In this document: in pieces, positions 1 through 10,300 of the stretch
How the letters are laid out: each line of letters opens with the position of its first letter
Numbering within the stretch: the first letter of the stretch is position 1
From: Capitulum mitella
Taxonomy: Eukaryota > Arthropoda > Thecostraca > Pollicipedomorpha > Pollicipedidae
Assembly (NCBI GenBank): GCA_030062745.1
Contig: CP099845.1
Location: forward strand, 20,668,556 to 20,732,555
Reading direction: 5' to 3'
DNA length: 64,000 bases
The notes under the pieces: model-generated
What the model was told of the DNA's origin: nothing
Database searches by the model: none
Seen by the model: only the letters and a program-made list of their open reading frames with translations
Position numbers and translations under genes: made by a program

Positions 1-173
1 CTCTAGCTAATGGCAAAGACGCTATCTAGTTCACATTTTTCCTGTCAACGAGCAGCAAAAGTGCGCGAGTCAGGGAAGAGGCGCTGGGCTCCTCACGTGC
101 CTTGCAAACTTAAATTAGGCGCTTGTTTGCCTGCTACGGCGCATGAACTCATAAAGTATACCTGCTTGCTGTG

Positions 174-182
174 TATAAATAG
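174..182 (+). promoter_or_regulatory. Possible TATA box (TATAAATAG)
   Basis: A full-consensus TATA box lies about 43 bases upstream of an ATG (217) that opens a reading frame ending at a perfect splice donor. A clear initiator motif was not found at +30. An identical 9-mer occurs at 3271-3279 without a convincing downstream exon, so chance is possible. Confidence 0.3.
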
Positions 183-216
183 CGCATAAAAGGGAATGTA
201 GTTTCTTTACTCGTCC

Positions 217-337
217 ATGAAATGGGCACTGTGTCCATCAAACTGGCGCAAACATTATACTTACTGCAATTTTCCTTTGGAGAACCACACAATGGACTCT
301 CAAAAGAATATTAGAAAAAACTGCAACGGGGCTAAAG
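217..337 (+). CDS. Possible plus-strand first exon (unknown product)
   Basis: From ATG 217 the frame runs 40 codons (MKWALCPSNW...) and reaches GCTAAAG followed by a GTAAGT donor at 338. Together with the TATA box upstream this resembles a first exon of a gene or long noncoding RNA antisense to the Sidestep-like gene. An in-frame ATG at 292 is an alternative start. The product is not recognised and no second exon was identified. Confidence 0.25.
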
Positions 338-762
338 GTAAGTTTCTGCCCGACGAAATCGCAAACAATCCTTTGTATAGTTGCCACCAATGTAAATAAT
401 GTATCATCCTGTTTCTAACCATACTTTCCACTAGTTGATTTTTTAAAAAATAAGAAAATCGTAACGATAATGTACCACTCAGTAGTACCTTGCTGCAGTC
501 GACTGGCGTAGAACGACATTATTCCGTGGCGGAAAATGTAGTGCCGCCAAGGTTAAGGTTATTGACATCAAGGATGTGTAGACCCTGCATGCATCTTGAA
601 GCGATTAATGACGTCATATACATGGAAATTATATTCTGTTGCCACAGACTGAATTTGAGGAACTGCTGAATTATTACGCCGTTATATTATTGTATTAGAT
701 AATTGTTGGGATATCTGACATCAGTATTATTACACTATGACGTTTAATACTCGTTAGATTAC

Positions 763-916
763 ATTAGGTTGCTAGGTTGGGTTGTGCTGGGCTAGGTTAG
801 ATAAGGTTAGGTTAGGTTAGGCTAGGTTAGGTTAGGTTAGGTTAGGCTAGGCTAGGCTAGGCTAAACTAGGCTAGGTTAGGTTAGGTTAGGTTAGGTTAC
901 TTTGTTAGGTTAGGGT
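763..916. repeat. Degenerate TTAGG telomere-like tract
   Basis: About 20 copies of TTAGG, interspersed with the variant CTAGG, run head to tail, densest at 791-899. TTAGG is the ancestral arthropod telomere repeat. The tract is internal and carries point variants, so it looks like an old interstitial insertion (for example from break repair) and not a live chromosome end. Confidence 0.75.
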
Positions 917-1088
917 AAATTTTTATTTATTGTTTTATTTCACTTCCTAATATTTTCAAGTTTTGTCCCGTGATTTCTTTTCAGAGATTTTATTCCACTG
1001 CTTTTTATTTTTGTTTTGTATTTTTCAAATTGCAATTTCACTTTCCCATCTTTCTAATATTTTTACTTTTTATTATTCTCGTTGTTCG

Positions 1089-1141
1089 TTATTATTATTA
1101 TTACCATTTTATTATTATTGTAATTATTGTTATTATCACTA

Positions 1142-1175
<34 letters not shown>
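1089..1175. repeat. ATT trinucleotide microsatellite
   Basis: Interrupted (ATT)n; the last 32 bases are almost pure. It is embedded in T-rich DNA. Confidence 0.85.
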
Positions 1176-4131
1176 AAACGACTAACTTTTTATTTTAGAG
1201 ATAATTTATATCGCATTAGTTATTTCCCCAACCTTTTTTATTACTCTTGATTGGACCTTGAGTCCGACCGACGACCAATCAGCGTCGGGATCTCACGTAA
1301 ACAAACTATTTAACGCAGAAACGTCAAAAATCCCTCCGCGAGCGTCTGGCGGTTAGCATATCAGTGACGACGCAATCTGTTTTGGGGAAAACAATGTGTG
1401 CTTCAGGTTTTTCCGGCTGAAATCGTAAGTAGTGCTTACCAGTATTGCATTTGAAGCGCCATGCAACCACCACTACGATTATTTTCCCTCGAAGTAAGCG
1501 CTCGGTCAAAATCTTACTGTTGACCTCGGAACGAAAGAAGCCACAGACCTCATATTCCAAGAACCCTATCTGAACAGCACAACCACCTCTTTCCAAAACA
1601 TAGTTGATCCGTTCGCCACGGGCAAGGTCGTGTGACGTCATAAGCTGAATCAAAGACTCGGTTTTCAGCAGTGTTAGGAATTCGGTATCTGCCTTTCCCT
1701 TTCGACATGACCTGCAAAAGCTGATCAGGACATAAGGACACAAGGACCAAATACCAGGTTGTGCAGTTCACAGATAGCCGCAACTGAGGTCAGCGACGGT
1801 CAGTGGCTTACTTCGCACAGTATCGATTTTGCTTCTTCTCTGAGATAGATCTAGCTCTAGCTCTAGTGTAGATAAGGGAACAATGGGCTTTTGTAGCTTC
1901 TCATAATATTTTGCTCCCGAAACATGAAAGGGTCAAATGTCCGACCATGGCCCAATTTAAAATTGTGTCCTTGGTTAACATAGGTCACTGTCTGCAAAAA
2001 TATTGTTCGCTGCGCAAAACGGGTTCATTTGATACTAAGTGTACCAAAATTCCGACTATTCCTGCCGCCGATGAAGATTTCCCAAAAGGCACTGGGGGTC
2101 CAAGTAAGGTTCCAAACAGTTTTTTTCAGGTCATTCTCGTGGGCATAACGTTAAAATTATTGAGAAGTATGGTGCCTAGCCCTCCCATCCCCAGCATCTC
2201 TAAAGCCACGATTGTCACCCCGATAATCGACTTCTCCAAAGGCCGGCAAATAATCGCAAAGTTGGGCCTTTGTCCTAAGCTGTGACATCATTCGTCCTCC
2301 TAGGGCCAACAAATTAGAAATATATGCAATCTCAGGGTGACGGGTTATTCATTGCCGCTTTAATCGTCAAAATCGGATCCTTGATTCTTGAGATAGGCAG
2401 TGAGTCAAAGAAGTTTCACCCGGTGAATGGAAGATAGCGAAATACCCCACCTAGTGTCGGGTTAACGATTCGACAAACGAGAACAAAGTGTTTCCTACCT
2501 TGGAGGCAGCACGCGCTTTGTAATCGTTTTTGATACTATATTGTTCTGGTATTTTAGAGAAATCTTAATTTAATATTCAGCTGCAGCGTCATGATTCCTC
2601 ACTTTGAGATGGCGCCGATCTGCCGGCGTCAGACTCTGGAAAAGGCTGCGGCGGCGTCTGGTAGCAATCACAGCCGCGGCCTCCGCCCGAGAAGCGCAGG
2701 CTATCACAAGTCAGCGGCACCGCCGCGTCGGTTCCATCCACGGGGAATTCGCCATCGAAGGCGCGTTCGGCTAGGGCGCTCGCTATTCAGCGTACACGAC
2801 AGTCAGCTCGGGGGCTTTCCGCCAGACGTGTTTGTTCCGCGTTCGAATTTGGCCCGCGAGGAATTTTCCGCCATTTGCATTCGAGAGGCGATGATACCAT
2901 TCCAGGCACGTGGCACACCGAGCACCGGCCATTATGTCATAATGCTCCTCTGATATCCGATTAAAGAGATCGTTAAGAATTCGCTGCAGGTTTCGGCGTG
3001 CGTTTTTTGCGTACAGAAAAAAGCCTGCCTGGAGTAAATCTCTTTTTTTCGTTTTTCGGCCACTCTGTATATCTTCACAACGTTTGTAAACATTTGCTAC
3101 ATTATTAACATCAAAATCGCAGAATTTGACGTTCCATAATTTCATACCGAGCCGCTCTCTTGCGGGTTAACGTGAGCAAGACAACAGTCACTAGCTTAAG
3201 AAGGACTGACTGCCAGATGTGGCATGTCTAAAGACAAGTTTCGTATTTATCGGTGTACGACAGTACACTGTATAAATAGATCCATACTGAGATTTTGGGA
3301 GGGGCTAATTCATTTCAGGAGAGCAAAATCGTAAGATGGGAACAGTACGCTATCCAAAAAGGACATATATTTGTCACTGACTGCCTGCGTATCGCTTTTT
3401 CTCAGTCGTCCTTAGACAAAACTCAAGGTGCTTCTCTTTGTACTATGTTGCTGTATTATATATACCTCTCCTTCTTAAACGTTTGATTTGCCAGGCCGTG
3501 GGCAAACTGGAAACCAAAGCACCTTTGGCGTAGTTTGGATCGATTCCAATTTCACTAACAAATTATATTAAAATGTTTCAGAGCCTATGTCGGTACAACT
3601 TTTCGTGCTGTTTTCTTTCCGACCAAAGTGTGGGCAATTTAGGTGACAGCATTAATCCACTTTTGCAATTTTTTTTTAATTCACGTCGACGAATGCATTG
3701 TGCTAACAATGAATACGCCATGGTGCATTTTCACGAGCTCCAGTGCCGGTGAACAAAGGGCCGTGGCGCAAGGCGACTTAACATCAAATATATCAGTGAA
3801 CCAAGCCCTAAGGCATGGCAAAGACTAATAATTGGTCGACCTCGGGGGAAACTGGCTAATCTGTATGAGTCCGAAATAACATACTTGCTGAGCTGTCGAC
3901 AGATTACGGTTTTCGGAGTATACTTGAAGAAGAAGGTCTGAAACCTTTTCATGCTAGCTAATCAAGATCCCACTGTCAAAAGCATGTCCAGTTGTGTCAA
4001 AAGACTGGACTTTTTAAGGCACCAAAGAACCCTTTTACTCGCGTATTCTGCCACCAATTAATCAGTGCGAGATGATGTCCAAAAAACTAATCGCCACTTC
4101 AGGCCGCGAACCACACGCACGCGCGGCTGAC

Positions 4132-4300
4132 CTCGGGAGGTAAGAGCTGACGTTGCTGTAGAGCCGGCGGTCGGCGGCGCTGTACACCTCCAGCCGGAAC
4201 GTCTGGCGCAGTCCGCCGTCGAAGCCCGGCTGACAGCGGACCTGCAGCGACGAGCCGGACCGTCCAGTGACGTCACACGCCGCCGGCGAGTCGGGCACGT
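4132..4300 (-). CDS. Sidestep-like gene, exon 11 (first half of the FN3 domain); last exon seen
   Basis: It begins after TTTGCAG (Asp530) and reads VPDSPAACDVTGRSGSSLQV, RCQPGFDGGLRQTFRLEVYS and ADRRLYSNVSSYLPR. A Cys-containing start, GF.GGL.Q.F.LEV and the following L..NV are the FN3 B-C-E strands as found in Sidestep proteins. The donor is GTCAGC in phase 2. The rest of the FN3 domain (the expected LPPG and NAKG motifs) and the membrane span are not visible in 1-4131. Confidence 0.85.
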
Positions 4301-7300
4301 CTGCAAAACAAACGCAATTCGTTGAGGCCGCGTCGGTCAGCGCGCGCGGCGGCGAACGCCTCCGCAGTCTGCTCAGGTACGTGCGCAGGGAGATCGAGCT
4401 GCAGCCCCGCGGTGGAGACGCTTCCGGGAGATGGGAAATAATTAGATTAAATTGCCGCACATTATTAGCGGAGCAGCCTTGAAATTAAACGGGTGAAAGG
4501 GTGATGCAAAGAGAACAGCTGCTGAATAATAATTCTTAGGACAAACCGAAAGCGAACAAGAATGCCCTGTTCGCCATGATTAACGGAAATCGTTGGATGT
4601 TGCAAAGACAGATTGACAGAAACGAAGCACGAAAACCTGGCCTAGTCTTCCCAAGATCTCGAATCCGCGCCCTGCTCAGTCCACCTCCCCGCTAGGCACA
4701 GGCTCGCAGACCGAGCGGCCGACCTGCCGGGCTGATGACGAAGCGGCAGGGTCGCCGCTGTTCGCCGAGCGAGTTCTGGGCCCAGCAGAGCAGGACGCCG
4801 TAGTCCGCCGCCAGCCGGGGCGTGTAGCCGATGACGCTGGCGTTCCGGTCCCCCGAGGTGAGCTCCTGGACAGAGCCTGCGGGCGGCCGCGGCGTCAGCT
4901 CAGCGCGTCGGGCTCAGAAATCTCGAATTCTGCAGCTCCGGCCTGCGGACTGAGGCAGAGCTGGGCGCAGAATGGGCGGGATCAGGGAGAGTTTGTTGTT
5001 ACATGGAGTCTGCGTGTTTCAGGCAGTGCTGCGGAGTTGACGGGTTTTAGTCGACTCTGACTTCGAGTCCGACTCTGACGTCGCTATGCCGACTCCAGCT
5101 CCGACTCCACTCCGACCCCAACGCCGAACCAGTTGCACCTCGGTCGCCATGTACTAACCAACTATTTGCCCGGACTGGTTAAGGATGTATATGCATATGT
5201 TGTCTTTGCATTTTTACAGACATCATTGTAGCCCCTATGCAGAGGTATCTTCAGTTCTGAGCAAGCATTCTTGTCGCCTGTAACTCTGCTGATCTTCTGA
5301 CCTCACGCGTCGCCTTGACAAAAGAAATCATCAGTTTCGGTTTCGAAACGCTTGTATACCCCATTTTTCCCGCAACGCCATTGTCAAAACATGCCCCTCC
5401 TCCCCAAACATCCTAGTGGTCTTTAAAACATATTGCAGCAGTGAAGTAAAAAGGAAACGATCAACAATGCCTAACAAAAACACCATCAAACGAAGCAAAT
5501 TAACAAAGTGTTGAGTTTAGACGGCCGGAATCTCATAAACGGAGAATTCGATTCGGAGTCGAGGGACTTTTTAAATTTTAGCGACTCCGACTCCGACTCT
5601 AGCCGTAATACCGACTCCGGAGCCGCAGTGCTAGTCTCAGGTCTCGAGTGCGGCCTAGGAAAGAGGGCGGACTGCGTCGAGGCTGCTGGACGGAGGCCAC
5701 GGATGCGCGGAGTCATTTGGACGGAGTTCGAGTCCCTGGACGCAGTGTTGTACACAACTGTGTCTGGGCTATTGGACGAAATTTGATGATGGACAGAGCT
5801 CGACGAAGATGATGATGTATGATGGGGATGATGGGGGACTCGAAAAATGTGTCATGCCTGCGTGTCACGACGAAACCCAAGCTGAATAAAACATGGGAAT
5901 ACACGAATGATGGGTGGGTGTGAGCTCATTAAGTAACAGTATGTCAGATTTGGCAATGCCAATGAATGTATACCGTGGCCGAATAAGAGTAGTATGCATC
6001 AGGCATTATAAACACGCGACTCACTACACTCAAATTACCTGCTCATTGGCGGATCCACAGGAAAGCGGATCAGGGAACGCAAGAGCTCGGAATTCTTTTC
6101 CTGACTTTCTCGAGCGTGTATGTTGCCAGTAATCAGCTGAGTGATTACTGACTTTGATTGCGTGATTACAGTCAGATGAGTGATTACAGATTAGATGAGT
6201 GATTGCAGTCAGAAACCTGTTCATAATGGCCCCCTGATGTTATGGATCGGCATCAGCTAATACTGGTTAGAAGGTGATGGAATAGTTGACCTCTTACCGA
6301 ACCATGATGGTGTGTGCAGTGCCATGATAAATCAAGTTGTATGCTGTATACATTTCCGTTAGTGTACTCAGTAATTCTGAGTAGAATTAGCAATGTTAGG
6401 CTTCACATCTTGAAGAGTGAACGAACCTAGGCGTAATGCTGCCAGCGGCCGAAACGGTGAAGGAGTTAAAATAGATGACAAATGTCACACCCAAGTGACC
6501 TCATCGTGGCGCAGTTGTCATCAGAGAACGATACAAAGTGACGTTCTGTCGCGATAACGCGGCGAGATGATACGCCGCTTTCATCAGTGGCCAGCCAGTC
6601 GTGAAAAGGAAGCGACTCATCACCCGAACGGCATTCATAATTAATCTGAGCCAATCGGAGCGCCGTCCGGCGCGGGGCGCCGGCGGTCTTGATGAACGCC
6701 GGCCGGGGCCTGCGGCGAACCTGAGCCGTTGAAGCTCCACCTGTACTGGTCGGGTTCCGGGTGGGCGGCGACCGGGCAGCTGACGTTCACCGTCTCGCCC
6801 CGCGCCGCCTCGAGCGGCCGCTCCCGGCCCGAGCTGCAGACGGGCACGTCTGAAACGGCCGGGCACGGCTCGGACGGTGGATACCGCACGGAGATCCGCA
6901 GTGGAAACAGAATTGACCGGAGCTGCCGGCGAGAGCGTCGACCAGCTTGAAGAGATCTGGTCAAAACCTTTGCTTTATCGGAGCTAGCAGTGCGACTGAT
7001 TCCATCGTGGCACAGACTGCATCGTAGTGATATCTTTAAACGAGGTTATTGGAAGCGCAGGATCATCTACACTGGACAAACTTCTGCTCATTTTCGCCTC
7101 ACTTTTCCTACTTGGAAATGTAATGAGAATCAGATGCTTCAAGAGCACTTACGCATTACTGTTCACGAGCGAAACAGGTTTAACTGCTTTGGGGTACGTA
7201 CGTTTCACGCGCAGACTGATGGTGCCGCTTTCGGTCGTTCCCAGGCGGTTCGTGGCAGAACAGGTGTAATTTCCAGAGTTCTGCGGCTTTACGTTTGCCA

Positions 7301-10300
7301 ATACCAGATCTTCAGCCCCAGTCTGAAGGTCCCTCGACGTTCTCGTCAGCCAAGCGTTCTGCAAAGAAACGCTGAGCTTTTAGCAGTCGCCAGCACAACA
7401 CGAAAGAGGACTGGTTCGTTTAGTTGTCCTTGTTGGAACAGCCATCCGGTTACTATGGAACGAGTTGAGCGAAAAGCAATTCGTCGTCTAAAAGCTCTGA
7501 CCTCTCTTCGTGACGGGAGGAAATTCTGCGCTCTCTGCTACGTCCACGGCTGCCTCTCGCTCCACAGCGACGTTCTACACCTACGTCGTTTTAGTCGACA
7601 ACCAAAACGGCAACTCCAAGACTTTTGACAGCAACACGTACATGACAACAACAACAACATCTCCGCAGGTGGGAATATTTGGAGAAACAGAGTTCCCGGA
7701 CGTCTTGGAACAAAAAGCAGCCACGGGCTGCTTTGTGAAAGTGAAATGACCGTTTTGAGCTGTTCTTTTGTTTTTCAGGCGGCTGTTCCAATCTCGAAGT
7801 GAACAATTTCAAGTTAAAAATGTCATAATAAACAACGTGCAGGAAGTCACGCCGCATATGCGTCTGCAGTAAATGAAAAACGCTTCCTTCCTCTTTTCAT
7901 TGATGTAACGTCATCCGTTATGCCCTGTAGAACGGCTGGAAACTTTATAAACTGAATCCAGCAGCACCTTTTCTGGGTAGGTCATTTTAACGGAAATGAG
8001 CCATTTCGTACTCATAAAGCTCCGATGAATTTCCAGTGCACAGAGCGGCAGCATATACCCAGTTTTGTGTGCCACTGCTCTTTAATAATGCCTTACTCCC
8101 TAGCTCATTCAAGACAGATCAGACAGATGGTTGCAAAGTGAAAACAAAGAGACTCAAGGTTTTTAGCTATGACCGACAAAGGGCAACAAAAGCCTGCCTG
8201 CTCTCCCGATGCTTCAATTTTCGCACGTCTGAGTTTCACGCGTGTGAACCGTCGATTCAGCCGACCTTAAGCCGTCTTCCAGATCATGCGGCGTCTGCAT
8301 CGCATCGCGGCCAGAAGAGAATAGCAATTACTCGCAGGCCCAAAGGGATCGGCACTCCTGGCGGATTCCCAGCGCAGGCGTCTGGCCTGAATTCGGAGAT
8401 CGCGAGCGCCGCACGGCGATGATCCCGGCCACGACGGCACAGCGACTGCGACTGCGAGGACCGGCGCTGTCTAGATCGCCAGACGTGATCACATTCGGTA
8501 ATCCGAGGGAGTACCCGGCAAACGCTCCGGTATCCGGTAATGGGTAATCGGCCCAGCGTCGGGTAATCGGCCGAGAATCCGGTGGAAACCGTCCGAAGCG
8601 GCCCGAACACAACGGCAAGGGCCGCTACACGCGAAGTCCGCGAGACATTTGTTTTGTGAGTTTTCGCGAACAACTATGGCGCAACGCGCAGACGGTCCCA
8701 TATTGCCTCTTACAGCTTTACTCGCATCTAACTGAAATCCTGCCTCTCACAGTAAAGCCATTAGCAAAAACACTCCCCGAAACAGCCAAAGTCGACGATC
8801 TCGGCCCGCGGCGCCGCGGCGCTGGTGCCGCGTAATCCTCCTGACGGCGCCGTGAATGGGCAAAGTCTCCGCTCCAGCTGCCGCGCGGAGAGCCGGGAGC
8901 AAACAGCCGGGAGACGCGGCCGTTCCCGTCACTGTGTTTTCCGGACGCGCCCGGGCGCTCTCGTCTCAGGACAATGCGGGGGGTGAGGGCGGGGCTTCCA
9001 AAAGTTGTCGCCACTTTACCGGGCGGAAACTCAGCGACAAACTCGAGTTTCTGACCCGTCGCCGGACGGCCGAAACCAGCAGCGTCGATCCGTACAGGTC
9101 AACAAAAGGCGGTCCATCACAGGTTAACCTAACGCCCAACAGGAACACACCTGCTAAGTCTCTAAACTGCACCCGATAGCAAACATCGCAGTAGGCTCGC
9201 AACGCGCTCGCGCAAGCCTCCCGCATTGGGTCGCGCCAATGCATTTTGAAGCGACCAGCATCTCATTCGTAAGCATGCGATGCGGCGCCACATTTTGTTT
9301 ACAGCGCAGGACCGCACGTCGCGGACACATCACGCGCCGCACTCGAAGTCGCCTCAGGGCCGGCACTCACGTTGTGTCTCCAGCGGACGTGGGTCACGCT
9401 GGGATGAGCGTTGACTTCGCACCGCATCTGCACCGTCTCGCCGGCGATCACGTCATGCTCGGGCCGCGTGGTGAGAGAGACGACGGGCGGGTCTGTGACA
9501 TATACGCACATGTGAGGGCCTCCGGGCGTGGGTGGCCTCGCGCGGGCTCAATGTTTCGGAGGGATGTGGCCGTGGCTGTGGTCGCGTGGACGACTTGTGC
9601 TTCCGTGATGGATTGCTCGAGCGACTGGGCTTTGTTTCAAATGGATCGGTTTGTGTGACGCTAGCTGCGGGAGTTAGCATAGCAGTCAGCATGCTCATCA
9701 GTCACTCATGACAACCTGCAAACAACATCTCCATCAGTGCATGGTATTCTCGATTTTGAAGTTTTTGCTGTTTTTGGATATTTTTGATGAATCTGGGAAC
9801 GTTTTGTTTTGGTTTGATTCGCATGTGGTGTCAGTCCCTCTATTCATTATGAATTTGTAGTTAGACTCAAATTCCAAACATTGGCTCAACATCTGCTGAC
9901 GTCAGTCTGAATAATATTTTTGGACTGAAGGCAGGAGGCAGGCCGTTGAACTAAGAAGCAATTTGAGGCGTTCATCACTGCACAGCCAGTTTTACATCAA
10001 GCAATATGTCACCTAGCAGATATTTATGAACACCTCATGAAGGTCACATATCATACATGACAGCCACAGCATTGTGAAGTGTCCATTCTTCAAAGACCGA
10101 CCAGATATCTCCAGTAGTGTATCCAGGATTTCCGTAAGGGAGGTGAAGACAGGTACAAAGGCTTGATGTTGCCCATACCAATTTATTGCAAACATGGACA
10201 AGCCTTACGAAATGGCACATCTGGAGATTTTGAAAGCAAAAGTACCCACATTTAAATAGTAGATGAGTATTATTCTTTCACATAAATATATTGGTGATAA

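Larger units (their letters stand above)
1..4131. other. Unassigned stretch left of exon 11, probably the next intron of the Sidestep-like gene
   Basis: No minus-strand reading that continues the FN3 domain was found, so on the minus strand this is probably intron. It contains a possible plus-strand promoter and exon (174-337), a telomere-like tract (763-916), an ATT microsatellite (1089-1175) and AT-rich single-copy-looking DNA. A 120-codon minus-strand reading at 2783-3145 has an isolated CATCLEWYH motif reminiscent of a zinc-binding fragment, but nothing more. Confidence 0.5.
4877..6720 (-). other. Intron 9 of the Sidestep-like gene
   Basis: A 1844-base intron containing two related GACTCC hexamer tracts (5051-5121 and 5549-5625) and a short GAGTGATTACAG-type repeat (6128-6212). 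Otherwise ordinary intron DNA. Confidence 0.75.

Noticed and set aside
2783-3145. A minus-strand frame with CATCLEWYH, suggestive of a PHD or zinc-finger fragment
   Set aside because: A single short motif without the remaining metal ligands; not enough to call a domain or element.
3271-3279. Second TATAAATAG word
   Set aside because: No downstream open exon or donor; one or two chance matches are expected in this length.
6990-7628. A 212-codon plus-strand frame
   Set aside because: It is the antisense of exon 8 of the Sidestep-like gene and its flanking intron.
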